Notes under the pieces: generated by a model | The model's input: the letters and a program-made list of their open reading frames with translations, nothing else | Database searches by the model: none | What the model was told of the DNA's origin: nothing | Shown here: positions 8,530-17,856 of the stretch, piece by piece | Layout: each line of letters opens with the position of its first letter | How positions within the stretch are numbered: the stretch's first letter is position 1 | Translations under genes and position numbers: made by a program | Assembly (NCBI RefSeq): GCF_000772955.1 | Contig: NZ_JPVO01000040.1 | Span: 21,186-85,185, forward strand | Reading direction: 5' to 3' | DNA: 64,000 nt | Origin: Ureibacillus sinduriensis BLB-1 = JCM 15800 | Lineage (GTDB): Bacteria; Bacillota; Bacilli; Bacillales_A; Planococcaceae

Positions 8530-9345
8530 GTGGGTTTATTAGAGGTAAAGCAAATTAATCATAGTTATCATTCTGGCAAGCTATTTAAATGGAACGTACA
8601 ATCAAATAAGGTGCTTAATGATATTTCTTTTACGATTGAAGAAGGAACATGTTTAGGCTTAGTTGGTACAAGTGGTGCAGGAAAGAGTACTTTGGGGAAG
8701 GTCATTCTGGGCATTCAACCCCCACAGCAAGGGCAGATCTTATTTCAAGGATATGATATTTATAGAGCTGATAAAATGACCCAACGAAAAATTCGTCGCA
8801 ATCTACAAGTAGTTTTCCAGGATTCCTACTCATCTGTTAACCCCCGATTGACAGCGGAAAGTATTATAAGCGAACCTCTAGAAAACTATGAAAGACTTAC
8901 GGTAGCCGAACTAAAAAGTACGGTTATTTCATTACTGGAACGAGTAGGTCTTAGTGAAAAGGATTTAAACAAGTATCCACACCAATTCAGTGGTGGTCAA
9001 TTACAGAGGATTAATATTGCTAGAGCCATTTCTCTTAAACCTAAGCTAATCGTTCTTGATGAATCGGTAAGCAGTTTAGATATGGTTACTCAAAGTCTAA
9101 TCTTAGAATTGTTAAAAGAGTTAAAACAAGACTTTGGCCTTTCCTATCTATTTATAACTCATGATATAAAAGCAGCTTTTTCAATTTCAGATCGATTGGG
9201 TGTGCTGGAAAAAGGAGAGTTAATTGAACTATACGAGTCAAAGGAGCAGTTTTTTTACTCAAAGAATCCTGTCGTATTACAAATGAGAGACTCCATTCTC
9301 GCTGAACATCCACGTTTTCGTTCAATTACAAAAAGAGAAATTTAA
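8530..9345 (+). CDS. nikE: ABC transporter ATP-binding protein (NikE-like)
   Basis: The second ATPase of the importer, about 271 residues. Walker A is GTSGAGKST, the signature is FSGGQ, and Walker B is LIVLDESVSSLD, with Ser in place of the commoner EPTSALD form. The C-terminus is short, as in NikE/CntF. The start is ambiguous: a GTG at 8530 lies 7 bp after AAAGGTGG, whereas an upstream GTG at 8518 overlaps that site, so I prefer 8530. It is the last gene of the operon and is followed by a strong hairpin terminator. Confidence 0.85.
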   Translation: MGLLEVKQINHSYHSGKLFKWNVQSNKVLNDISFTIEEGTCLGLVGTSGAGKSTLGKVILGIQPPQQGQILFQGYDIYRADKMTQRKIRRNLQVVFQDSYSSVNPRLTAESIISEPLENYERLTVAELKSTVISLLERVGLSEKDLNKYPHQFSGGQLQRINIARAISLKPKLIVLDESVSSLDMVTQSLILELLKELKQDFGLSYLFITHDIKAAFSISDRLGVLEKGELIELYESKEQFFYSKNPVVLQMRDSILAEHPRFRSITKREI

Positions 9346-9463
9346 AATTTTGGAATAGGGAACATTTAAGATGGTAAGTGAAATAACAAAAAGACAGTAG
9401 CTGCGACGCGATTTGAATTATAGTGTCTTGCTCCGTCAGAAAAGTAAATTAAAAATATAAAAG

Positions 9464-9502
9464 GCTTCCCATTATTTGGACATGTGGGAAGCATTTTTTG
9501 TT
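9464..9502 (+). terminator. Terminator of the Nik-type operon
   Basis: Stem GCTTCCCA (9464-9471) with TGGGAAGC (9485-9492), then a T-rich run. Confidence 0.8.
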
Positions 9503-9647
9503 AATTCTCTTCAGTTATATATTTCATGCCATCAGTCGTGAAATGATGCAATAAATTATAGAAAGTAATTTATTATATAGCAAAAATAATACTGAAGCAT
9601 TAAATGTACACTAGTTACAAAGAATTAGAGGGGATTAAGATTAACAC

Positions 9648-10968
9648 TTAACTATAGAATTGCACATTTGCTCTACCTTTGGCTTTAGCTTTATAAAGTG
9701 ATTCATCAGCCTTCTGAATCAATTCTTGTGTACATGTACAATCCTTCGGGAAAATGGAGATACCGATTGACGAAGTTGTTTGAAAGACTTTATCTTCTAT
9801 TTGCCAAGGGTTTTTTAGAGCATTTACTATTTTTTCTCCCATTATCTTTGCTTCTTCATCATTTATCAATTTAGGAAGTATGATAGCAAATTCATCTCCG
9901 CCAATTCTGGAAAACACCCCCTTTTTATTAATCGATTGCTGAACACGGTTTGAAAACTGAATGAGCAGTTGGTCCCCAATATCATGCCCCATAGTGTCAT
10001 TTATATTTTTAAAGTGATCGATATCTAAATACATTAAAGCAAATCTTTGATTCCATTTATTTGCTTTGTCTACTTCGGACGAAAGGCTATCCATGAAAGA
10101 TCGGCGATTTGGTATACCTGTCAAATGGTCATGGTATGCCATTTTTTTTTATTGATTTTGGTATTTTTTACGTTCAATAATATCTCTGGCTACTAATACT
10201 AATCTGACGAATTGTCCCTTCTCGTTATAAACCGTATTTATATTTGCTTCCAACCAAATATATTGTCCGTTTTTATTTAAAAGTCGATATTCATAATGAC
10301 TATTGAAGTTTTTTCCGGCAAATATGGATTCATGATAAGGTATTTTTCACAAAATCCTGATCCTCTGGATGAATATAATCAAAAAATGCGAGGGCATTCT
10401 GATTAAGAAAATCTTTCATAGCGTAACCAGTTAGCTTCTCAAAAGAAGGGGATAAATAAGTGATGGTTCCGTTATGATCGAGGGTGATAATCATGTCCCT
10501 CATATTTTCAGCAATTAAGCGATAGTGTAATTCACTGATTCTTAATGCCTCTTCTGCTTTTTTTCGACTTGTGATTTCTCTACTAACGATCACTAAATGA
10601 CTGCGATTACCGGCTTTATTAAAAATTGGTGTTTTGAAGACTTCCCAAGTACGTGTGATTCCATCAGGTGTTTGAAATGATTTCTCGATATGAATTGTTT
10701 CAGTTTCTTTCCAAGCCATTTCATCGGTTTCGACATTAAACCTAAACGCTTCTAGATGGGAAGGGAAAACTTCGGCAAGTTCCATATCAGTTTTTCCCTG
10801 GTAAGGATAGTTCTCTCCCATATTATAAGAGTTGAGTACCAATTTATTGGTGACGAGCCATTTGCCTTCTCCATCTTTTAAGACGATAAACTCAGGTATC
10901 ATATCTATCAGCAACCGAAGTTGCGGTTCATAAGCACTTAAGGTAGATAGATGTTTGATAAATTCCAT
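9648..10968 (-). pseudogene. Disrupted PAS-PAS-GGDEF diguanylate cyclase
   Basis: Read on the minus strand from 10968, the frame encodes two PAS domains: one near residues 15-135, ending in SREITSRKKAEEAL, and a second beginning ELHYRLIAENMRDMI. Near 10337 the frame shifts by one base. The PAS domain then continues in another frame (YHESIFAGKNFNSHYEYRLL onward) to an in-frame TAA at 10149-10151. After that stop the same frame resumes with KKMAYHDHLTG and a full GGDEF domain with an intact GGDEF motif down to 9648. So one frameshift and one nonsense codon separate sensor from enzyme. It is probably a decaying gene, although sequencing error at the frameshift cannot be excluded. An intact copy would make c-di-GMP in response to a PAS signal. 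Confidence 0.85.
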
Positions 10969-11015
10969 ATGTCCCCCATCTTATATTTATTAAAAATTGC
11001 TTTGCTATCCAATAG

Positions 11016-11053
11016 ATATTTATAGCAATACGCGAGTGTATTGCTATAAATAT
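11016..11053. repeat. Perfect 16-bp inverted repeat
   Basis: ATATTTATAGCAATAC (11016-11031) and its exact reverse complement (11038-11053) flank a 6-nt GCGAGT spacer. No T-run follows on either strand, so it is not a standard terminator. It lies upstream of both the broken GGDEF gene and the LmrA-like gene. Confidence 0.85.
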
Positions 11054-11225
11054 TATGACACTAGCATTGAGTAATTAATACCTATCTGGGTCTGTCGTTA
11101 AAAGAATGAGGTTTTGCACATGCAGACTTTACACTTAAACAGTCGCATGTCAGATTTCTTTCCATTTCATTGTAAAAGTTTAATTAATTTAAAGTCGTTC
11201 TTATTGACTCCTTAAACAAATTTCG

Positions 11226-11254
11226 TTAACATACTCTAGACCGGTTGGTATAAT
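11226..11254 (+). promoter_or_regulatory. Promoter with LmrA/YxaF-like operator
   Basis: -35 TTAACA (11226-11231) and -10 TATAAT (11249-11254) are 17 bp apart. The spacer holds TCTAGACCGGTTGGTATA (11235-11252), which resembles the AGACCnGTnGGTCT-type box I recall for B. subtilis LmrA/YxaF. The downstream gene is an LmrA-like repressor, so autorepression of the two-gene operon is likely. Confidence 0.78.
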
Positions 11255-11272
11255 TTTGGGGGTTATCTTTGG

Positions 11273-11881
11273 ATGAAGGAAAAACACAATACAAGGGAAG
11301 TCATCTTGCAAACAGCAACTCGCCTATTTCAACGACAAGGTTATAACGGAACAGGTCTCAATCAAATCATAGAAGAAAGTGGCGCTCCTAAAGGATCGAT
11401 TTACTACCATTTCCCAAATGGAAAGGAAGAAATAGCCATAGAAGCAATATCAATGATGAGAAAGCTTGTGCTGGAAGGAGCCGAAAAAGATTTAACCGGG
11501 AAAGATTCAGCTGCAGAAGCATTCGAATATTATCTTAATAATGTGGCCGCTATATTTGATTTGAAAAGTTGTATAGACGGGTTATCAATAGGATTAATTG
11601 CATCAGAAACCGCCTTTACTCATGAGCAGCTTCGCTATTCATGTGAAATGGTTTTCAAGGATTTGCAGTCTCAACATGCTCAAATCCTTATGCAGTATGG
11701 GTTTGATAGAGAACAAGCGGAGGAATTGGGGATAACCATCACGGCGATGATAGAAGGTGCATGCATTTTATCTATTACATACCAGGATGGCAATCCATTG
11801 AGAAGGATTGCAAAGCAGTTATCCTTGCTTTTAAAAAGAAGTCAAGAAACACAAGGGGAGAAACAAAATGGAAATGAGTAA
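11273..11881 (+). CDS. lmrA: TetR family repressor, LmrA/YxaF-like
   Basis: A TetR regulator of 202 residues. Its first 50 residues, with LNQIIEESGAPKGSIYYHFP, are nearly the same as in B. subtilis LmrA and YxaF, and the C-terminal domain keeps the FDLKSCIDGLSIGLIASET region typical of this LmrA group. LmrA represses the lmrAB drug-efflux operon. Here too the next gene is an MFS exporter and overlaps this one by 14 bp. An LmrA-type box sits in the promoter. The start ATG at 11273 follows a GGGGG stretch. Flavonoids and lincomycin-type compounds are known effectors in the family; the one here is unknown. Confidence 0.88.
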   Translation: MKEKHNTREVILQTATRLFQRQGYNGTGLNQIIEESGAPKGSIYYHFPNGKEEIAIEAISMMRKLVLEGAEKDLTGKDSAAEAFEYYLNNVAAIFDLKSCIDGLSIGLIASETAFTHEQLRYSCEMVFKDLQSQHAQILMQYGFDREQAEELGITITAMIEGACILSITYQDGNPLRRIAKQLSLLLKRSQETQGEKQNGNE

Positions 11882-13322
11882 TACACAGCAAGTTAAATCG
11901 GGAGAGATCAATATTGGTGATTTACGAGTTGTCCCAATCATCATCTCGTTTGTAGTTGCTGGATTTATTGGCTTGTTCAGTGAAACAGCCCTGAATATGG
12001 CATTAACAAACCTTATACAAGATTTTGGCATACATGAAACAACGGCTCAGTGGTTAACCACGGGCTACCTGCTTACATTGGGGATACTTGTACCAGTGTC
12101 TGGACTTATTATGCAATGGTTTACTACAAGGCAGTTATTTATTACATCGCTGATTGCTTCAATTATAGGAACATTGATTGCAGCTATTGCGCCGACATTT
12201 GCCGTTTTAATGATTGCGCGTGTTGTGCAGGCAATTGGAACAGCTTTATTGCTGCCATTAATGTTCAATACAATTCTGCTTATTATCCCACCACATAAAC
12301 GCGGACGCATCATGGGTATTATTGGACTTGTAATCATGTTTGCACCAGCGGTTGGACCGACGATATCAGGTATTATCATTAATAATTTGACGTGGCACTG
12401 GATTTTTTGGGTTTCGCTTCCACTGCTAATCGGTGCTCTAATTTTCGGTTCATTCTTTATGCAAAATGTTGGAACACCAACCAAGCCCAAAATCGATTTT
12501 CTGTCTATTATTTTATCCACTCTTGGATTCGGAGGAATCGTATTTGGATTCAGCAGCGCAGGAGAAGGCGGCGGCTGGGGAAATCCGACTGTTATTATCT
12601 CCATTATTGTCGGTGTCGTATCTTTGGTACTCTTTTCAATTCGACAAACGAAAATGCAGCAGCCTATGCTTAATTTAAGGGCATTTAAATATCCAATGTT
12701 TACAATTGGTCTTTTATTAGTACTTGTATGTATGATGGTATTGTTGTCTACGATGATTCTATTGCCGCTATACCTACAAACGTCACTTGCACTTACAACG
12801 TTTGCTGCTGGTCTTCTACTATTGCCGGGCGGAATCATCAACGGGATCTTGTCACCGGTCATGGGTGGATTGTTTGATAAGTACGGACCGAAATGGCTCG
12901 TTAGGATTGGTATCGCCATCTTACTCGGAGCGATGTTTGGCTTCTCAACTATAACAATCGAGACGAGCACGGCTTTCATCATTATTCTGCACATCATTAC
13001 AATGGTAGGTGTATCGATGATCATGATGCCGGCACAGACAAATGGCTTGAATCAGCTGCCGCGTGAGCTGTATCCTGACGGCACGGCCATCATGAATACG
13101 TTGCAGCAGGTTGCTGGAGCTATTGGGACAGCTATCGCCATCTCAATTATGTCATCCGGATTAGAATCATTTGCGCCAGAAGACCCAGCCAATCCGCTAA
13201 ATCCTTTGCTTGCTTTTACAGCAGGTGTTCAGGACGCATTCATCTTTGGTATTATCATGGCGATATTAGGTTTTGTCATTTCGTTGTTTGTTAAACGGGT
13301 AAAGGTGGAGCATCAAATGTAA
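11868..13322 (+). CDS. lmrB: DHA2-type MFS multidrug exporter, LmrB-like
   Basis: A 14-helix drug:H+ antiporter of the EmrB/QacA (DHA2) family, 484 residues. The motif LTTGYLLTLGILVPVSG in helix 2 is characteristic of the family. Helix 5 has the antiporter motif C (MFAPAVGPTISG). LmrB of B. subtilis confers lincomycin and puromycin resistance and is repressed by the adjacent LmrA, the same arrangement as here. Either ATG at 11868 or 11874 is possible; the site AAGGGGAG lies upstream within the repressor gene. A terminator follows. Confidence 0.88.
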   Translation: MEMSNTQQVKSGEINIGDLRVVPIIISFVVAGFIGLFSETALNMALTNLIQDFGIHETTAQWLTTGYLLTLGILVPVSGLIMQWFTTRQLFITSLIASIIGTLIAAIAPTFAVLMIARVVQAIGTALLLPLMFNTILLIIPPHKRGRIMGIIGLVIMFAPAVGPTISGIIINNLTWHWIFWVSLPLLIGALIFGSFFMQNVGTPTKPKIDFLSIILSTLGFGGIVFGFSSAGEGGGWGNPTVIISIIVGVVSLVLFSIRQTKMQQPMLNLRAFKYPMFTIGLLLVLVCMMVLLSTMILLPLYLQTSLALTTFAAGLLLLPGGIINGILSPVMGGLFDKYGPKWLVRIGIAILLGAMFGFSTITIETSTAFIIILHIITMVGVSMIMMPAQTNGLNQLPRELYPDGTAIMNTLQQVAGAIGTAIAISIMSSGLESFAPEDPANPLNPLLAFTAGVQDAFIFGIIMAILGFVISLFVKRVKVEHQM

Positions 13323-13328
13323 TTTAGT

Positions 13329-13369
13329 AAAACAGCCTTGCTATCAATAGATGGTAAGGCTGTTTTTCT
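13329..13369 (+). terminator. Terminator of the lmrAB-like operon
   Basis: AAACAGCCTTGCTATC pairs with GATGGTAAGGCTGTTT with small mismatches, followed by TTTTCTTTT. Confidence 0.8.
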
Positions 13370-13435
13370 TTTGTTCGATTAAAAGATAATGTTACATATT
13401 GGCCTGATGTTGCATTTATCCGAATTGGAAGGAGG

Positions 13436-14671
13436 CTATATCTCTCTTCCGATAAAACTCGGGATTATTGTTTGCACGGGGATAAACTCAATACTTTCTT
13501 TATCAACTAACGCCGATGCCGGGTTAATTCGGATAAAATTTTCTTGAGAATGAAAGATGCTATTTGTAATAAGCGCGTTTTTATTTTCTTTACTTAATTC
13601 ATTAAATGTTGCATCGTATTCAGAACCAGAGTCACTATTTTTCCAAGCCATGAATTGCATTGGGCATGGTACATTTTCAAATGTATTATTTTGGAAAGTT
13701 GGATTGATGGCGCCACTTGCCAGAATGCCGCTGTTGGCATTGTATTTACCGGAATCGATATTTTTTATTAGATTGTTTTCTATCACCGCATTACTCCAGT
13801 TCAATACGCGAATGGCATCCTCACGCATTTTTTCAATTTTGTTATTCCTGATTATAATGTTGTCATGATATTGACCACCGGAGTACTTATGTGTGCCGAC
13901 AGCCCTGTCCAGGTCGAAGAAAATATTGTTTTCTATTGTTATGTTTGAGTTGGGTGTTTTGTCGAATTTGCTCCACTTCGAACTCCAACCATTTGTCAGC
14001 TTGTCCGGCGTATCGATATTGATGGCTTCTTTAATTCTAGTTGGCGAAGGTTTTGAATTCATAAATTTATTATTGGCTATGACAGCGTTTTTTGTTGCGT
14101 CTATCTCGATGAAATGGCCGGAATACATGTTAAGGAAATTAATATTTTCAATCCGAATGTTTTGATTATGGCCGGCAATAATAGCAATCCCATCCTTCTC
14201 GAAATTCAAGTCAATTGTCGCGTTGCCAGATCCGATGATGGAGATATTTTTTTCACCCTCGTACTCCCCATAGACACCATCTTTTTTTCCAAGGGAAGGG
14301 CGGATGAATTGAAAAATGGATTTATTCGCATCCACGTTAGATGTACCTGTCTCATTGTCATTTACAATCTTTGCGCCATCTTCTAATTTAATCGTTACGT
14401 TTGAGGGTACGAACAATACGTTGGACACCGTATAAGTTCCCTTTTTCAAGATAAGTGTCCCTCCACCAGATTCCTCGAGTTGCTCAAGATATGAACGGAT
14501 TAAAAAATAATGTTTTGTATACTTATTGTAATTTGGATGGGCCTCAAAATTTCCATTATATGTTTCGCTGTTCGGCGAAATTGAATATGCTTCTGTTTTA
14601 GCTTCGATTGAATCTGCAGGATAGAAAACCCACAAGGTTAACGCAACTAAAGTCAGTAAAATTTTCTGCAT
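13436..14671 (-). CDS. Secreted right-handed beta-helix protein
   Basis: A 411-residue exported protein with a signal peptide (first ~24 residues, ending near SIEA). After about residue 60 it has the GGGTLILKKGTYTVSN motif that opens many pectate-lyase-like beta-helix folds. It then shows repeated NxxIENNxF rungs (IRIENINF, ITIENNIFF, IIIRNNKIEKM, AVIENNLIKNI). This fold is used by polysaccharide lyases, hydrolases and epimerases, but no catalytic triad can be assigned. It stands alone on the minus strand between two efflux modules. A cell-surface or secreted polysaccharide-active role is the best guess. Confidence 0.8.
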   Translation of the reverse strand: MQKILLTLVALTLWVFYPADSIEAKTEAYSISPNSETYNGNFEAHPNYNKYTKHYFLIRSYLEQLEESGGGTLILKKGTYTVSNVLFVPSNVTIKLEDGAKIVNDNETGTSNVDANKSIFQFIRPSLGKKDGVYGEYEGEKNISIIGSGNATIDLNFEKDGIAIIAGHNQNIRIENINFLNMYSGHFIEIDATKNAVIANNKFMNSKPSPTRIKEAINIDTPDKLTNGWSSKWSKFDKTPNSNITIENNIFFDLDRAVGTHKYSGGQYHDNIIIRNNKIEKMREDAIRVLNWSNAVIENNLIKNIDSGKYNANSGILASGAINPTFQNNTFENVPCPMQFMAWKNSDSGSEYDATFNELSKENKNALITNSIFHSQENFIRINPASALVDKESIEFIPVQTIIPSFIGREI

Positions 14672-14927
14672 ACTGTCATTACTCCTTTTGATAATGCTCT
14701 TTAAGGTGAAATATGTAAATTTTGGTTGAGTGACCGAGGTTTAATTTTCTCGATATATAAGGAGAGATTTACTCCCTATACTACCTACCCAAAATAACAA
14801 AAAAAAAACAGTCGGAAATTTAATGATAAATGATTTGATTTATAGGAAGGAGCAGTTCGTGTGAAATTGTGGAAACAATTGTGAAGAAGTCTTAGACATA
14901 TTTAGAGAGTTTCTGGGAAAATAGGTG
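14672..14927. other. Intergenic region upstream of the beta-helix gene
   Basis: Contains the ribosome binding site AAGGAGT (minus strand) just before the beta-helix gene. No gene is seen in the rest. Confidence 0.4.
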
Positions 14928-14967
14928 AAAAAAACATCAAATTTCCGGTACTTTAGAAATCTGATGT
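14928..14967 (-). terminator. Terminator of the minus-strand TetR gene
   Basis: Stem ACATCAAATTTC (14934-14945) with GAAATCTGATGT (14956-14967), one mismatch. On the minus strand a T-run follows. Confidence 0.75.
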
Positions 14968-15003
14968 TTATTTAGCTTAACTATAATTAATACAGAGGAA
15001 GGA

Positions 15004-15903
15004 TTATTCTTTTCTTTCTTCATTTTTTATTTGTAGATAGCGCCATAGTGAGATGGATATTTCGTTTGCTTCTGCTTCGTGGGAAGTGTCTTTGAAGGCA
15101 TTATTAAATGCGGGCAATACGGCTTCCAAAACATACGTATTTTCTTTTTCGCTCTGTAGTTCATTCTGTAAATAGTTTGCGTACTCTACTCCGCTTTCTG
15201 GATCTTCAGGGGTTAGCTTATCAGTAAAACCGTATAGCTGGTCAAGCAACATGCTTCTCGTAATTTTAGTTTCCTCGGCTTTTTGATGGAGGGCTTGGAA
15301 GATATCCGAAGTAATCAAAACGCTGTTTGTTTTCTGTAGGTGAACCAGGATTCCTTCAACGTGATTCAATGCATTTTGTACAACGTCTTCTGGAGTAGCC
15401 AATTGCTTGGTAACCATGGCAATAATGCGGAAAGAATGTTGCATCATTGCGATCGCTTGTACGGCACACTCATATGAAAATTTACGGATTTGTTCCCCAT
15501 AAATATCGACTAACCTGGAAGCAAGCCATTCAATTTCGTGAATCAGATGCTTTTCCAATATTTGTTTTAATTCCGGATCTTTATTGCTTGAGACGGCTTC
15601 AAATATTTGCATTATGTTTCGCTTACGATGGACATATGCTATTAAAGCCATTTGTTTTAGTAGAACATTTTTATCATCCGGTTTCGTATTCAACGCCACC
15701 TCCAATCGGGTACTAATAATCTCTTCTCTTGTTTCATCAAGGATGGCTATCAAACATTGCGTTTTCGAAGTAAAGTGATTATAAAATGTCCCTTTAGATA
15801 CATTGGCGGAAGAAATGATGTCAATAATAGATGTATCATTAAAACCTTTTTCTAAAAAAAGTTGGCGTGCTGCGTGTATAATTTGTCGTTTCCTTTTGTT
15901 CAT
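15004..15903 (-). CDS. TetR family regulator of the divergent MFS gene
   Basis: A TetR-type repressor with a standard N-terminal HTH (IIDIISSANVSKGTFYNHF, residues ~25-43). At 299 residues it is about 100 longer than most TetR proteins. The extra C-terminal part holds LDQLYGFTDKLTPEDPESG and an acidic helical tail. It is transcribed away from an MFS exporter, and the shared 144-bp gap carries two copies of the same palindromic site, so it most likely represses both. Long TetR proteins beside DHA2 exporters are known in Bacillales. The ligand is unknown. Confidence 0.85.
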   Translation of the reverse strand: MNKRKRQIIHAARQLFLEKGFNDTSIIDIISSANVSKGTFYNHFTSKTQCLIAILDETREEIISTRLEVALNTKPDDKNVLLKQMALIAYVHRKRNIMQIFEAVSSNKDPELKQILEKHLIHEIEWLASRLVDIYGEQIRKFSYECAVQAIAMMQHSFRIIAMVTKQLATPEDVVQNALNHVEGILVHLQKTNSVLITSDIFQALHQKAEETKITRSMLLDQLYGFTDKLTPEDPESGVEYANYLQNELQSEKENTYVLEAVLPAFNNAFKDTSHEAEANEISISLWRYLQIKNEERKE

Positions 15904-15937
15904 AACCTCACCTGACTATCCCTTTTGTTAATGATTT

Positions 15938-16030
15938 TATACCGTAAGTATAGTTTGTAAACACTTTCATTTCAACATTTTGTACAATAATAATTTTTTT
16001 GTTGAAAAAAATAGACTAACGGTATAGAAT
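15938..16030. promoter_or_regulatory. Divergent promoters with paired TetR operators
   Basis: Two related 15-bp sites occur in opposite orientation: TATACCGTAAGTATA (15938-15952) and TAGACTAACGGTATA (16012-16026), both of the form TA-AC-N5-GT-TA. The second lies in the spacer and -10 of the plus promoter (-35 TTGAAA 16002-16007, -10 TAGAAT 16025-16030, 17 bp). The first overlaps the minus promoter, where TTTACA and TAAAAT are 16 bp apart. This layout supports one repressor controlling both directions. Confidence 0.82.
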
Positions 16031-16047
16031 GTATTTCGAGGCATGAA

Positions 16048-17619
16048 ATGATAAAGAGAGAGAGTGGAAATATAAATATGAATAATAATTTTCAAACACT
16101 TGAAAAGCCCCCATATTTAATGATAGCAGTTCTATTTGTGGGCGCTTTTGTAGCGTTTTTGAATAATACTCTACTAAATGTTGCATTGCCAACCATTATG
16201 GTGGACTTGGATGTGACTTATGCTACTGTTCAATGGTTGGCTACAGGGTATATGTTGGTGAGTGGGGTTTTAATTCCTGCGTCGGCTTTTTTGATTACAC
16301 GATTTAAGACAAGACCATTATTTATTTTTGCGATGTCCGTTTTCGTTTTAGGTACATTGGTTGCAGCAATTGCTCCAAGTTTTGGAGTATTGTTGACTGG
16401 CCGTATGATCCAAGCAGTGGGATCCTCTGTAATGGCTCCAATACTAATGAACGTTATGTTAATTAGCTTCCCCGTGGAAAAGCGTGGAGCTGCCATGGGT
16501 ATGTTCGGATTGGTAATGATCGCGGCCCCTGCAATAGGTCCAACACTTTCTGGCTGGATTGTTGAACATTATGACTGGCGCGTCCTTTTTGAAATGATTT
16601 TGCCAATTGCCGTAATAAGCTTGTTATTTAGTATTTGGAAGTTGGAAAATGTACTTCCAAATAGAAAAGTTACTTTGGATTACTTCTCGCTCGTTCTTTC
16701 AACTGTAGGGTTCGGGGGAATACTTTACGGATTCAGTACCGCTGGGAATGATGGCTGGACAGATCCAATCGTATTAACAACAATCATTGTTGGTGTGATC
16801 GGTGTAGCGCTCTTCGTACTACGACAACTGAAAATCGAAACACCAGTATTAAGTATGGAAATTTTCAAATCACCTTTGTTCGCATTGTCGTCCATTATTA
16901 GTGCGGTACTATCAATGGCAATGATGGGTGGTATGATTTTAACACCGGCTTATGTACAAAATGTACGTGGTATCGAACCATTCGAGTCAGGGTTGATGAT
17001 GTTGCCGGGTGCGATTGTCATGGCTTTGATGTCTCCTATTACAGGTCGTTTATTTGATAAAGTAGGTCCAAGAATCTTGGCGGTTACTGGGCTGATCATA
17101 ACTTCTATATCGACATATTTCTTACACAAGCTAGAAATTGATTCTACGTACTTATTTATTATAAGTATTTATACAATCCGTATGGTTGGTATTTCAATGG
17201 TTATGATGCCGATCATGACAAACGGCTTAAACTCGTTGCCAGCACGTTTAAACCCGCATGGTACAGCATCCAACAACACAATCCAACAAGTTGCAGGGTC
17301 TATCGGTACTGCATTATTAATTGCGATTATGAATGCTAGAACGACTGCTACTGGGGAAGATTTGGCCGCACAAGCACAGGCGAATGCAACTGGTCCGATG
17401 ACTGAAGAGCAAATCGCAACAATGAAAGCGCAAATTACGCAACAAGCATTACTTGAGGGGATTCAATTCTCATTCTTGATTGCAACAGGTATTACTATTG
17501 TTGCCTTAGTTCTATCATTCTTCCTGCGAAGAGCAACAAGTCCTGATAATGCCCCAAAGACTGATGCACCGCAAAATAATTCAAAAGGTGCACCAGCTCC
17601 GGCAACTCTAAATAAATAA
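16048..17619 (+). CDS. DHA2-type MFS multidrug exporter
   Basis: A 14-helix MFS drug exporter of the EmrB/QacA branch, about 513-523 residues. Diagnostic motifs are VQWLATGYMLVSGVLIPAS in helix 2 and IAAPAIGPTLSG (motif C) in helix 5. It is a paralogue of the LmrB-like exporter 3 kb upstream. A C-terminal Pro/Ala/Asn-rich cytoplasmic tail follows the last helix. Two starts are possible: ATG 16048, very close to the predicted transcript start, or ATG 16078 (MNNNFQ), which has a better-placed AGAGAGTGGA; I lean to 16078. Divergent TetR regulation is shown by the paired operators. Confidence 0.87.
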   Translation: MIKRESGNINMNNNFQTLEKPPYLMIAVLFVGAFVAFLNNTLLNVALPTIMVDLDVTYATVQWLATGYMLVSGVLIPASAFLITRFKTRPLFIFAMSVFVLGTLVAAIAPSFGVLLTGRMIQAVGSSVMAPILMNVMLISFPVEKRGAAMGMFGLVMIAAPAIGPTLSGWIVEHYDWRVLFEMILPIAVISLLFSIWKLENVLPNRKVTLDYFSLVLSTVGFGGILYGFSTAGNDGWTDPIVLTTIIVGVIGVALFVLRQLKIETPVLSMEIFKSPLFALSSIISAVLSMAMMGGMILTPAYVQNVRGIEPFESGLMMLPGAIVMALMSPITGRLFDKVGPRILAVTGLIITSISTYFLHKLEIDSTYLFIISIYTIRMVGISMVMMPIMTNGLNSLPARLNPHGTASNNTIQQVAGSIGTALLIAIMNARTTATGEDLAAQAQANATGPMTEEQIATMKAQITQQALLEGIQFSFLIATGITIVALVLSFFLRRATSPDNAPKTDAPQNNSKGAPAPATLNK

Positions 17620-17663
17620 AAACGTTATATATTACACCTATCACTGTGTACTTTATATAGAAC

Positions 17664-17694
17664 AAAGCCATTCCAACAGGGAGTGGCTTTTTTT
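17664..17694 (+). terminator. Terminator of the MFS gene
   Basis: AAAGCCATTCC pairs with GGGAGTGGCTTT, followed by a T-run. Confidence 0.78.
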
Positions 17695-17856
17695 GTACCT
17701 TTTTTCATACTTTGGAAAGTTTTGAAACAAACCTTTTAGGAATATAATGATACTGTAGTTTCAATTAAAATTTATTCATCCTAGGTATTCTAATTTAATA
17801 TTGTGATTGGTGTATAATGGGATTATGAAAAGTAGTTAGTCATGGGGGTTGTGTGG

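Noticed and set aside
12065..13024. Long minus-strand open frame of 319 codons inside the LmrB-like gene
   Set aside because: It is the reverse shadow of a membrane-protein gene, lacks any domain or binding site, and the plus frame is a clear 14-helix exporter.
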